NCBI RefSeq assembly: GCF_028745515.1 | Contig: NZ_JAQZSG010000010.1 | Location: forward strand, 62,001 to 126,000 | Length of the DNA: 64,000 bases | Source of the DNA: Paenibacillus thermotolerans | Lineage (GTDB): Bacteria > Bacillota > Bacilli > Paenibacillales > YIM-B00363 | Direction of reading: 5' to 3' | Shown: in pieces, positions 8,087-15,807 of the stretch | How the letters are laid out: each line of letters opens with the position of its first letter | Numbering within the stretch: the stretch's first letter is position 1 | Notes under the pieces: generated by a model | What the model was told of the DNA's origin: nothing | Seen by the model: the letters and a program-made list of their open reading frames with translations, nothing else | The model's database searches: none | Made by a program: the position numbers and the translations under genes

Positions 8087-8569
8087 AAACTCCAAGGAGC
8101 AGTGGTATCTTTGAGCGATTCCTTCCGCAGTCAAGCGGGAATCTTGATCGATGGCATACCATGTAGCGTCGTTCCACGCGAACTCGGCAACGACCAATTC
8201 CTCAAGCTGGAGCAGGGCGGGGGCGGTTTCCGCGTCCGCCGGCTGTTCCTCCGAGCAGCGGAACAAGCTGACGCTGTCGGAATAAAGGTATGTATTTCCG
8301 AATTTGCTCACAAAGCCGAAATCGGAAAACAGGCGGGTTGTGCCGGCGTTCTCGGGCAGCAAGAGCAAAGAAAGCGGCTCCCATTCGATTTTCATTTTTT
8401 CAAGCGCCTTGGCGATTTCATTGCGGTCATGCTCCGTATCGGCAATGAGAAGCTCTTTATCTCTGTCGAAAAGGACGGCCGCCGCAGCGACGTTCTTGAC
8501 GACTTGAGCGTAATAGCCTGGCAGCTTCCCTTCCGGCAAGCTCATCATCAATCCGAATTTTTTATCCAT
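8078..8569 (-). CDS. Hypothetical protein
   Basis: A 163-residue soluble protein, with the ATG at 8569 behind AGGGGGAT. It begins MDKKFGLMMSLPEGKLPGYY and has a hydrophobic strand/helix pattern in the first half (AAAAVLFDRDKELLIADTEH, then MKIEWEPLSLLLLPE), an acidic middle, and a C-terminus YHCSLEFLE. No signal peptide, metal ligands or known catalytic motif are seen. It is convergent with phoH and the two coding regions overlap by nine bases, so no terminator fits between them. I do not recognise the family. Confidence 0.7.
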   Translation of the reverse strand: MDKKFGLMMSLPEGKLPGYYAQVVKNVAAAAVLFDRDKELLIADTEHDRNEIAKALEKMKIEWEPLSLLLLPENAGTTRLFSDFGFVSKFGNTYLYSDSVSLFRCSEEQPADAETAPALLQLEELVVAEFAWNDATWYAIDQDSRLTAEGIAQRYHCSLEFLE

Positions 8570-8649
8570 AAAAAATCCCCCTGCGTAAAAACTCACTTTA
8601 TTATCTCAAATCTTGTAACAAAAATGAAATCCAAGAACACTTTACTTTC

Positions 8650-8658
8650 TGCTATGAT
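8650..8658 (+). promoter_or_regulatory. Extended -10 promoter directly ahead of the binding-protein gene
   Basis: TGCTATGAT is an extended -10 element (TGnTATGAT). No convincing -35 lies 17 bp upstream. The expected start site, about seven bases downstream, coincides with the ATG at 8665, and no clear ribosome site lies between them. Confidence 0.45.
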
Positions 8659-8664
8659 GAATCT

Positions 8665-9936
8665 ATGAAAAAGACATTGATCGTCAGCATCGTCACATTG
8701 AGCTGCATGCTCATTCTGCTGCTCGGTCTCGGTTCCACGTCGCCCGTAAAGGTGAACGCGCCGGGAGGGCCGAACGGGTTGTCCGATCAAGAGGCGAGCG
8801 TTACGCCGCCGCAGCAGCCGATACAACTGCATATTTCTTTAAGCGCACCATCAAAGACGCTGTCGCTCCTTAAGGAAGCGACGGATGCGTTCATGCGGTG
8901 GAACCCTCGTATCGAGGTGGCTCTGGATAACGTCCCGGAGCAGCAGGCGTTCGACAAGTATGCGAAGCTAAGCGCGCTCGGACTCGCTCCCGACGTAATG
9001 CTGCTGGATGCGGCTTGGGTTTACGGCTACGCATCGGATGGGCGGCTGCGCGCATTGGACGACCTGATCCCGGTGGAACGTCAAAACCGCTGGTTCGACT
9101 CGGTGCGTCAATCCGCGAAGTGGAACGGGTACATTTGGGCCGTACCGCTTTATTGGGATCCGTATGTAATTTTGTACAATCCCGAGGCGATTTCCGCGGA
9201 GCAGGGCGGGACCGGCTTTCCTGCCGATTTGTACGGCTGGTTTGAGCAGCACGGTAATCCGGCGCTCGACGGCTCGGACGAGTCGGCCTATCGTCTCGTT
9301 ATGGACGAGCTGAAGGAAAGCGTTGAGGCTGCGAATCAACAAGGCGAGCCTCCTGCTTCGGAATCGGGCGCTGCCGCCGTGAACGGGATGGCCGATGCGC
9401 TGTCGCAGGAACAGGAAACATTCGCCGCAGGGGCACGCCAAGCGATCGAATCGCTTATTGTCGGCAAAGTCGAGTGGTCCGTGCTGCGTCTAAGCGAGGC
9501 TATGAAATACGAAAGCGCCTCGGAGCCGGGAGGCCCGCGGCTCAGCCTAACCCAGCTGCCTTTCGCCGCTGGCAAAGAGCGCATGGCACCGCCGCACTAC
9601 GGCCAAAGCTTTGCCGTTTCCGCCGCTTCGCAGCATCCGGAGGAGGCGGCAAGCTGGATCACGTTCATTTTGGACTATTTTTCTTCCGAAACGGCATACG
9701 GATACGACGGCTATTCGACCTTAAAAACCGCTTACGATATTCCGACCGTTACAACGCCGCCTTCTTCCGCCGCCATTGACGAACACGGATTCCCGCTTAA
9801 CGGAATCAACTCCGCAAATCTCGGCTGGCTGCTCCGCTCGTTCGGCACGGTTCCGTCGAACGCCGAGGCTGCTTCGGCGGAGAAGCCGATGGTCCCGTTG
9901 CGGCTTTCGGAAGAGTCATTGTTAGAAACCCAGTGA
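8665..9936 (+). CDS. Extracellular solute-binding protein (family 1, sugar-type)
   Basis: A 423-residue exported protein. The N-terminus KKTLIVSIVTLSCMLILLLGLG is a signal or anchor helix; no proper lipobox is present, so it may be anchored by an uncleaved helix or secreted. The body follows the family 1 binding-protein pattern: ATDAFMRWNPRIEVALDNVP, then the SALGLAPDVMLLDAAWVYGYA and GYIWAVPLYWDPYVILYNPE segments. These proteins deliver sugars or similar solutes to ABC importers (family knowledge). No permease or ATPase genes are adjacent, so its transporter must lie elsewhere or it has another role. The coding end overlaps the convergent gene at 9922 by 15 bases. Part of the middle (residues 210-260) is Ala/Glu/Ser rich and unlike the family core. 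Confidence 0.82.
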   Translation: MKKTLIVSIVTLSCMLILLLGLGSTSPVKVNAPGGPNGLSDQEASVTPPQQPIQLHISLSAPSKTLSLLKEATDAFMRWNPRIEVALDNVPEQQAFDKYAKLSALGLAPDVMLLDAAWVYGYASDGRLRALDDLIPVERQNRWFDSVRQSAKWNGYIWAVPLYWDPYVILYNPEAISAEQGGTGFPADLYGWFEQHGNPALDGSDESAYRLVMDELKESVEAANQQGEPPASESGAAAVNGMADALSQEQETFAAGARQAIESLIVGKVEWSVLRLSEAMKYESASEPGGPRLSLTQLPFAAGKERMAPPHYGQSFAVSAASQHPEEAASWITFILDYFSSETAYGYDGYSTLKTAYDIPTVTTPPSSAAIDEHGFPLNGINSANLGWLLRSFGTVPSNAEAASAEKPMVPLRLSEESLLETQ

Positions 9937-11037
9937 AAACGGGAATCCTTGAAGCGTCAGCTTGACCTCAAGGGTTCCTTCTTTTGTTTCGAGCTCGGAG
10001 GCTTCCAGGCCGGCAAACAGCTGTCCGGGCCTAAAGCTCAGATCATACTGCCGCTGCAATGCGCCGGCGGTCGTTTCCGGCAGTTGAAAGCCGTTATAGG
10101 CGAGCGAGATCAGCTCGAAGCGCAGAAGGTTTTCCGGCTCCTTCTCCAGTATGTATCTTCCTTCGATTATGGCTTCTTTAGAAGCGTAGGAGCCCGTCAC
10201 CAGCAGCTTATCCGGTTGAAAACGGAACTCGAAGCTGTCGAACAACGGGTTTTTCTTTCGGAGGAACGCGTTGAAATCATCGTCGGTAAGCGTAACGGTG
10301 AGCTCCGTTCCGTTAAGCGAAATCCTCTTCTCATCCGAAAGCAGCTCCGTAATGTCGTTCATGGCTTTGCTGAATTCCGTCAAATACATTTCAAACAGCG
10401 GAATTCCTTCCGTTTCCCAATTGTCGGTAAGCCGTTCGATCTGCTCTTCCTGAAAGGCCCGTTCTTCCTCCGTCAGCTTCGCCAGCTCGCGTTCCAGCTC
10501 TTCCTGGAGCGCCGTCAGACGGTCTTTCTGCTTCAGCCTATCCGCTATAACGGTTTGCAGGCTTTGCTGCCTGAGCTCAAGCTCGGCAAGCAGCCGCTGC
10601 CTTTCCTCGTATTCGGCCCGGTAGGCGAAAAGCACTCGGAAATCGTTGCGAACGACGGCATTCATGTAATCAAGCACGACAAGCGCCTCATTGATCGATT
10701 TCATGTTAATGAGCAACAGCCACATGTGGTCGCGGTGGCCCATATAATAGGCCCGTAATACGCGACCGGCCTCTTCTCTTTTCCGATCGAGCCGAGCCTG
10801 TTGATTAACAAGGGACGCTTCCGATTCGCCGATTTTCCGTTCCACTTCTTTTTCTTCCGTCTTAAGACGCTCCACTTCTTTGTCGATCTCGTGGATCATC
10901 AGCCCTTGCTGAAGCAGCGATTCGTTGATTTCGGCTTTCGTTGCCGCGAGCTCGGACTCCTCCGCCGCCGCGCTTCCCGCCAGGAAAGCAAACAGAGTGA
11001 ATATGCAACCAATTCGTTTCAATACAGACACCGGCAT
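9922..11037 (-). CDS. Secreted coiled-coil protein, PcsB/CwlO N-terminal-like, without hydrolase domain
   Basis: A 371-residue exported protein, with the ATG at 11037 behind AGGGGTG. A signal peptide ends near SAAAEE (residues 22-27). Residues 28-215 form a long coiled coil with heptads (KTEEKEVERKIGESEASL). Its middle segment RVLRAYYMGHRDHMWLLL followed by INEALVVLDYMN matches the hinge seen in PcsB and CwlO, where the coiled coil is moved by FtsEX. Instead of a CHAP, NlpC/P60 or M23 peptidase, residues 216-371 form a beta-rich domain with no catalytic Cys/His pattern (DDDFNAFLRKKNPLF, RFELISLAYNGFQLP). It may be a non-catalytic activator, like EnvC-type factors, but this is inference. It is followed downstream only by the convergent binding-protein gene. 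Confidence 0.8.
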   Translation of the reverse strand: MPVSVLKRIGCIFTLFAFLAGSAAAEESELAATKAEINESLLQQGLMIHEIDKEVERLKTEEKEVERKIGESEASLVNQQARLDRKREEAGRVLRAYYMGHRDHMWLLLINMKSINEALVVLDYMNAVVRNDFRVLFAYRAEYEERQRLLAELELRQQSLQTVIADRLKQKDRLTALQEELERELAKLTEEERAFQEEQIERLTDNWETEGIPLFEMYLTEFSKAMNDITELLSDEKRISLNGTELTVTLTDDDFNAFLRKKNPLFDSFEFRFQPDKLLVTGSYASKEAIIEGRYILEKEPENLLRFELISLAYNGFQLPETTAGALQRQYDLSFRPGQLFAGLEASELETKEGTLEVKLTLQGFPFSLGF

Positions 11038-11114
11038 TTACACCCCTGTTTTCAATATCCGCAGCAGTCAAAAGTCCGTCCATATAAAATATCGATGCGA
11101 AGCGCCGGCCATGA

Positions 11115-11160
11115 CAAAAAAAGCCCGAAAATCGGTGTTCATGCCGAAAATCGGGACTTT
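11115..11160 (-). terminator. Probable intrinsic terminator
   Basis: On the minus strand an imperfect stem AAGTCCCGATTTTCGG / CCGATTTTCGGGCTT has three T-T mismatches in the middle, then TTTTTTTG. It lies between the lipoprotein gene ending at 11169 and the coiled-coil gene starting at 11037. The arms are also direct copies of CCGATTTTCGG, so two small hairpins are an alternative fold. Confidence 0.6.
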
Positions 11161-11168
11161 CTCCATCG

Positions 11169-12227
11169 TCATTGCCGCGCTGCCGCCCGGTTGGCGGTTA
11201 TGAATGTTAGAATATCGGAGAAGGAAAGCACGTCGGTGGGAGTTTCCTTCGTCAACTTCGGCTGACCGTTCAATTGCGACTTGACGAGATTCAGCTTTAG
11301 GCCGCCTCCGTCTGCAAACGCAATGTCGATATGCTGCTCGGCGATGAAGCCGTCGGCATCGATCAAGGCGGAGATCGTTCCGCCCGGTGCAAGCTTGCGC
11401 GCGTTCTCGGACGCCGCCGTCAATCCGGCCGCGTTCCCGAGGTCCAGCCCGTTCAGCTTTCCGGATGCGGCGTCAAGTCCTTGCCGTAAGGCGACCGTCA
11501 CGCTATCGGCGTTTTTTTCGGTTACCGTAATTTTTATCAGCACCGGTCCGGATTGGCCGCTTTCGTTTGCGACATTGTCTGAAGCGCCGTCGGCAGAGCC
11601 GTTGTCGCCTTGAGCTTCGGCAGTCACCCACTTGGGATCGGCCGCGGCGATCGCGGCGGGGACGACCTCGTCAAGCGCATGAAACAGCTTCGATACGATC
11701 GAAGGATCGAACGGGGAAGATGCCTTTTTGTCCTTTGCGTCCGTGGTATTGTCGATTAAGAGAAATTCGTTCTCTTTATTAAGCGTTGGAATGCTGATGT
11801 ACAATTTGTTATCTTGAATAAGCAACGGTACGTTGTACGGCTGATCGCCTTGTTTCAGCTGCAGGTCGGCTTCCAAGCGCAGAGGCTGCTCGTATGCGGC
11901 GCCTTTCCAGCCGAGCCCGCCTTCGGAAGTAAACAGTGCCGTCAAGCGGCCGACCAGCGGCGATTCGGCGGCGGCTGAGGCTGCGGGGTGGCCCGAACTG
12001 GTTCCGGTTTCGGAGTCGGAACCGGGGTTTGCCGGAATCAGCTTCATATCGCCTTCGAACGCGTAATTTTCAATTTGCGCATTTTTTTCGTAAGCGGCGG
12101 CGGCGGTCGTTTTCCACTGCGTGCCGTCGTTTTCATCCTTTGAATTGGTGCAGCCGGCGAACAGTGCGGAAGCAAGAGCTGCTGCCGTAACGATCGTCGC
12201 TGCGCGTTGCCAGCTTTTTGTAAACAT
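11169..12227 (-). CDS. Lipoprotein of unknown function
   Basis: A 352-residue lipoprotein. The signal sequence is MFTKSWQRAATIVTAAALASA, with lipobox LFAGC (Cys about residue 26). A low-complexity Gly/Ser/Ala linker occurs near residues 65-90. The rest alternates strands of LolA/LppX-like character (LRLEADLQLKQGDQPYNVPLLIQDNKLYIS and an AEQHIDIAFADGGGLKLNL segment), suggesting a beta-sheet half-barrel that could hold a lipid, but this is only a fold guess. It has its own promoter at 12264-12292 and AAGGAG ribosome site. A terminator separates it from the coiled-coil gene downstream. I see no enzyme motif. Confidence 0.78.
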   Translation of the reverse strand: MFTKSWQRAATIVTAAALASALFAGCTNSKDENDGTQWKTTAAAAYEKNAQIENYAFEGDMKLIPANPGSDSETGTSSGHPAASAAAESPLVGRLTALFTSEGGLGWKGAAYEQPLRLEADLQLKQGDQPYNVPLLIQDNKLYISIPTLNKENEFLLIDNTTDAKDKKASSPFDPSIVSKLFHALDEVVPAAIAAADPKWVTAEAQGDNGSADGASDNVANESGQSGPVLIKITVTEKNADSVTVALRQGLDAASGKLNGLDLGNAAGLTAASENARKLAPGGTISALIDADGFIAEQHIDIAFADGGGLKLNLVKSQLNGQPKLTKETPTDVLSFSDILTFITANRAAARQ

Positions 12228-12263
12228 AGAAATACGTAAACTCCTTCCGTTGAAGCTAAAGCT

Positions 12264-12292
12264 ATTATACTAGCAACGTTAACTTTTGTCTG
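12264..12292 (-). promoter_or_regulatory. SigA-type promoter for the lipoprotein gene
   Basis: Minus-strand CAGACA (12292-12287) and TATAAT (12269-12264) with 17 bp spacing, about 37 bases ahead of the start codon at 12227. Confidence 0.7.
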
Positions 12293-12341
12293 TAGAGCAT
12301 TAGGCACGGAAATATGGAAAATTTCGGGGGGCGGAATCAGT

Positions 12342-13469
12342 ATGCCGCAAGCGGGAAATCCGGCGTTAATCGACCGGATCAAACGGAAAATAGTAGCGGA
12401 AGGCGGAGCCATTTCTTTCGCGGAATATATGGAGATGTGTCTTTATGACACCGACTTCGGCTATTACACCAATGATGACCGGAAGGTCGGCAAGGAAGGG
12501 GACTTTTACACCAGCGCCTATATCGGCGGAGCGATGGGATGGACGCTGGCCGCCTTCGCTGCGGAACAATTCGGCCGCTTGAACGTGAAGGGAAAGAGCG
12601 GGAATCTCGTTCTGGCCGAATGGGGTGGGGGAGACGGCAGGTTGGCGAAATCCGTGCTGGACACCCTTGCCGCCGAATATCCCGATATCTATGAAAGAGT
12701 TCGTTTCGTATCGATAGAGTCGAGTCCGTTCCACCGGTCGCTTCAGCAGGAGCAGTTGGCTGGGCACGCAAGCCGCATTGAGGCGGTTTTGCATCCCGGG
12801 GACGAGCGTCTTAACCGCTTGCTGTCAGTCGGAAATACGGTTTTATACGCTAACGAGCTGCTGGATGCTTTGCCCGTGCACCGACTGCGCAAGGTTAAAG
12901 GAGAACTGAAAGAAATTTACGTCGTCTGGGAAGAGGAGCGGGAAACGTTTGGCGAGCGGCTGTTGCCGGTTCAGGAGCGGGTAACCCGCATGCTGGAACG
13001 GCTCAATATCCGGTTGAAGGAGGGGCAGACGGCGGAGCTTAATTTGAACGCCGCCGAGTGGGTCGCCTCGCTTGGCGGCTTGATTTCCTCAGGCGCGGCG
13101 GCTCTGATCGATTACGGCGATGTAACGGAGGAGCTATACGGAAGCCATCGCATGAACGGCACGTTCATGTGCTACCGGAGGCATGCGGCGCACGACAATC
13201 CTTACGTATGGGTGGGGGAGCAGGATCTGACCGCCCATGTCGATTTCGGAATGTGCCGAATGGCCGCTGAAGATGCCGGCTTTTCGGACATTCGGCTGCG
13301 CAGCCAGAAGCAGTTTTTGGTCGATTACGGTATTTTGAATCGACTGCTGCCTCACGACGGCGCGGATCCATTCTCCCCGGAAGCGAAAAATAACCGTGCG
13401 ATCCGGCAGCTGCTGCTCAGTGACGGCATGAGCGAGCTGTTTAAGGTGCTCACTATACGGAAAGAGTGA
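12342..13469 (+). CDS. MidA/NDUFAF7-type SAM-dependent methyltransferase
   Basis: A 375-residue enzyme. The start is ATG 12342 behind GGGGGGCGGAA. The N-terminal block SFAEYMEMCLYDTDFGYYT and GKEGDFYTSAYIGGAMGWTLA is the hallmark of the MidA/DUF185 family. The AdoMet site follows (LAEWGGGDGRLAKSVL), then ANELLDALPVHRLRK and ALIDYGDVTEELY. Mitochondrial NDUFAF7 methylates an arginine of complex I subunit NDUFS2; the bacterial substrate is unknown (family knowledge). It stands alone: the divergent lipoprotein gene is upstream, and over 1 kb of repeat-rich DNA follows. Confidence 0.9.
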   Translation: MPQAGNPALIDRIKRKIVAEGGAISFAEYMEMCLYDTDFGYYTNDDRKVGKEGDFYTSAYIGGAMGWTLAAFAAEQFGRLNVKGKSGNLVLAEWGGGDGRLAKSVLDTLAAEYPDIYERVRFVSIESSPFHRSLQQEQLAGHASRIEAVLHPGDERLNRLLSVGNTVLYANELLDALPVHRLRKVKGELKEIYVVWEEERETFGERLLPVQERVTRMLERLNIRLKEGQTAELNLNAAEWVASLGGLISSGAAALIDYGDVTEELYGSHRMNGTFMCYRRHAAHDNPYVWVGEQDLTAHVDFGMCRMAAEDAGFSDIRLRSQKQFLVDYGILNRLLPHDGADPFSPEAKNNRAIRQLLLSDGMSELFKVLTIRKE

Positions 13470-13512
13470 GTGCAGCCCGGGGGGCCGGCTTGATACCGCT
13501 GCGCGGACGCTC

Positions 13513-13860
13513 AACGGAGCAAAGTTCCGCTGGAGCGTGCGCAGCTGGCCGTCGTAGGCTTGCAACGGAACAAAGTTCCGTTGGAAGTAGCTAGTTAGTG
13601 GGAAGAGGCGCTGCAGCGGAGTTAAGTTCCGTAGGAAGCGGACGGTCAGGTGGTGCGCCAAGGTACAACGGAACAAAGTTCAGTTTGAAGTAGCTAGTTA
13701 GTGGAAAAGAGGTGCTGCAGCGGAGATAAGTTCCGTAGGAGGCGGCCGATCAGATGGTGCGCCAAGGTACAACGGAACAAAGTTCCGTTGGAAGTAGCTA
13801 TTTAGTGGGAAGAGGCGCTGCAACGGAATTAAGGTGGGAAGAGTCGCTTCAGCGGAGTGA
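13513..13860 (+). repeat. Tandem hairpin repeat array A, period 51-52 bp
   Basis: Eight copies of an (A/G)CGGA...TTCCG hairpin motif start at 13513, 13564, 13615, 13667, 13719, 13771, 13822 and 13851; the spacing is 51 or 52 bp except for the last. The best copies are perfect hairpins: AACGGAAC, loop AAA, GTTCCGTT (13564 and 13771). Two sub-types alternate, giving a higher-order repeat of 103-104 bp (13563-13665, 13666-13769, then a partial copy). Short open frames across the array change frame between copies and are not convincing genes. Confidence 0.9.
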
Positions 13861-13881
13861 ATGTCTACATTTTTTAGCCCC

Positions 13882-14150
13882 CGACCACCGAATGACCCGC
13901 GAACAAAGGGAGAAACTCCAGTTACTCACCCCCCCGACCACCGTTTGAGCCGCGAACAAAGGGAGAATCACCAGTTACTCACCCCCCGACCACCGTTTGA
14001 CCCGCGAACAAATGGAGAAACTCCAGTTACTCATCTCCCGACCACCGATTGACCGCGAACACAATAAGAATCCAGTTACTCACCTCCGACCACATTTTGA
14101 GCAGCAGCCCCAAAGTTCAACCTCCCGACCATTGTTTGACCGGCTTGGAC
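13882..14150 (+). repeat. Tandem repeat array B, period about 52 bp, decaying
   Basis: Copies beginning CGACCACCG start at 13882, 13935, 13987 and 14039, with degraded copies at 14087 and 14126 (steps 53, 52, 52, 48, 39). Each good unit carries CGCGAACAAA, then GGAGAAACTCC (an inverted repeat GGAG-AAA-CTCC) and CAGTTACTCA. The sequence is unrelated to array A, but the period and the AAA-loop hairpin are alike. There is no spacer diversity, so it is not CRISPR. Confidence 0.88.
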
Positions 14151-14184
14151 AAACAATTTCCAGCCGCTAAACAATTTCACTCCT

Positions 14185-14234
14185 GCATACCGCAGCAAAG
14201 CTCCAACGGAAATCCAGCAAAAGTGGCGGTATGC
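14185..14234 (+). repeat. Inverted repeat downstream of array B
   Basis: GCATACCGC (14185-14193) and GCGGTATGC (14226-14234) are a perfect 9 bp inverted repeat around 32 bases, followed by CCTGTTTTC. It might be a weak terminator or the edge of the repeat element. Confidence 0.5.
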
Positions 14235-14421
14235 CCTGTTTTCGGCAGATTATATGCCATAAATCGAGGTTATCTACACGTTCCTTCGAATGTAACCGTT
14301 TTTTTGATATTTTCGTTAGTAATTCGTTAGATTTTCGCAAGATTCTCGACAAGGATTTGTTAATAAAATATGAAATATTATTAACTATGCTGCCAATACG
14401 AGTGCGTCGTTCGAAGAAACT

Positions 14422-14491
14422 CGATTGTTAGGCAATGGGGGGAATTGCCCATCGGTCGATTAATTATTCGAACGGACCGCCGCTCACGGCG
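14422..14491 (+). promoter_or_regulatory. Structured 5' leader hairpins ahead of the SLH gene
   Basis: Two hairpins precede the SLH gene. GGCAAT (14431-14436) pairs with ATTGCC (14444-14449) around the loop GGGGGGA, with an outer CGAT/ATCG pairing; CGCCG (14478-14482) pairs with CGGCG (14487-14491). The first loop is itself a purine-rich, ribosome-site-like sequence. Surface-layer mRNAs often have long stable leaders; a role here is inference. I do not see a convincing promoter in the A+T-rich stretch 14281-14400. Confidence 0.45.
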
Positions 14492-14529
14492 CTTCAATCA
14501 CACCACACTTCTTGAAGGAGGATGCAAAC

Positions 14530-15783
14530 TTGAACATCCGAAAACTAGCAGTTGTCGGCGCTCTGTCCATGTCTTTAACGGTCGGCAGTGCTTCCGCTTT
14601 TGCCGCATCGTTGGAAGACACGGTCGGACTCGACGGTGAGGTATCGATCAATAAGCTGGTCGCTCTCAACGTATTCTCTGCCAAAACGACCTTCCAACCG
14701 GAGGAGGCGCTTACGCGCGGCGAGCTTGCGAACATTCTCAACAAAGTTTTGACACTGACAACGCCTAAGACTGCCCCCAAGATCGCAGACGTTGTCACAG
14801 CTAACGGCGCTAACGCCAAGATCGCAAGTGTAGTAGGTAACGGTTACATAGGCTTGAAGAACGGGAGCTTTGTCGCAAACGCAGGCGTAACTTACGGCGA
14901 GCTCAGCAAAGCTTTGGCATACGGCCTCGGCTTCAAAGCGTCCTGGTCCGATCGTGCGATTGACACCTTCTACTATCTTGAGCGCAAAGGCATCCTTTCC
15001 ATCGATACCGATTTGGATGAGGTTGTGACTCGGGAAGATGCGGCTGTTATCATCGACGCTTTCCTTTCCGCCAAAGGCTATTATAATACCGACAATGGCG
15101 TAGTAAGCGCGTTGACGGATACCGGGGTCGTTATTAATAACGGTTCCGAGTACGTTGAGTATAAGCTCGCGGGCAACGCTGCGCTCTTTATCGGCGGACA
15201 AAATCTTGAAGTTTCGGCTTTCGGCCCAGGTACTCCGGTAAGCGTCGCCTTGAACGCAAACGGGGAAATCGCTTACATGACCGGAGGCATTCTCGGCTTG
15301 ATCGACGGTACGATCGAATATTCCGGCGGTAAGCTGAAAGTAAACGGAGCGGCTAAGAACGTTGACCTCAACGTGGTGGTTAGCTCGCTGCCGAACTCTC
15401 CGAACGATGAGTTTACGTTTAAACACGTCGGCAATTACGGCTCGGTAGGCGTAACGTTCGGCGGTTCCGCTTATGTGAACGAGGAAAACGACGAAATCAC
15501 GATGCTTCAACTCTACTTGGCGAAAATTGAAGGAAAAGACTTCGCGATCGCTAATGGCAAAGTAACGGTTGACTTCTCCGGCGACGCGCTCGCCAACCAA
15601 TCGTTCGAAGTGGCATCCGACGCGAAGATCGTTCTGGATTCCGCACCGGACAAAGCGATTACGCTCGAGGAGCTCGCGAAGCTTCAAGCGAACAACACAT
15701 TGAGCGGCGTTGTCGAAGCGGACAGCGACGGTATTGTTACTGCTATCACGGCGAAAGTTACTGCGAAAGAAAAAGCACAATAA
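14530..15783 (+). CDS. SLH-domain surface protein
   Basis: A 417-residue secreted protein. The start is TTG 14530, eight bases after AAGGAGG; the longer frame would include that ribosome site. A signal peptide ends at about SASAFAA (residue 25). Three divergent SLH repeats follow at about residues 30-165, recognised by FQPEEALTRGELANILNK, VTYGELSKALAYGLGF and VVTREDAAVIIDAFL. SLH domains bind pyruvylated wall polymer (family knowledge). Residues 170-417 are beta-rich with repeated GxVV/GTI turns and no enzyme motif. It is followed at 24 bases by a peptide-binding protein and then the dpp genes, so it is probably the first gene of that operon. Confidence 0.88.
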   Translation: MNIRKLAVVGALSMSLTVGSASAFAASLEDTVGLDGEVSINKLVALNVFSAKTTFQPEEALTRGELANILNKVLTLTTPKTAPKIADVVTANGANAKIASVVGNGYIGLKNGSFVANAGVTYGELSKALAYGLGFKASWSDRAIDTFYYLERKGILSIDTDLDEVVTREDAAVIIDAFLSAKGYYNTDNGVVSALTDTGVVINNGSEYVEYKLAGNAALFIGGQNLEVSAFGPGTPVSVALNANGEIAYMTGGILGLIDGTIEYSGGKLKVNGAAKNVDLNVVVSSLPNSPNDEFTFKHVGNYGSVGVTFGGSAYVNEENDEITMLQLYLAKIEGKDFAIANGKVTVDFSGDALANQSFEVASDAKIVLDSAPDKAITLEELAKLQANNTLSGVVEADSDGIVTAITAKVTAKEKAQ

Positions 15784-15807
15784 TACTGAGAAAAGGGGAA
15801 ACAGCAC

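Noticed and set aside
13882-14150. CRISPR array
   Set aside because: Units are contiguous repeats without unique spacers, the period is short and variable, and no cas genes are present.
13754-14330. Short plus-strand open frames within the repeat arrays
   Set aside because: The frame changes from one repeat copy to the next (periods of 51-53 bp are not all multiples of three), there are no proper ribosome sites, and the products are low in complexity.
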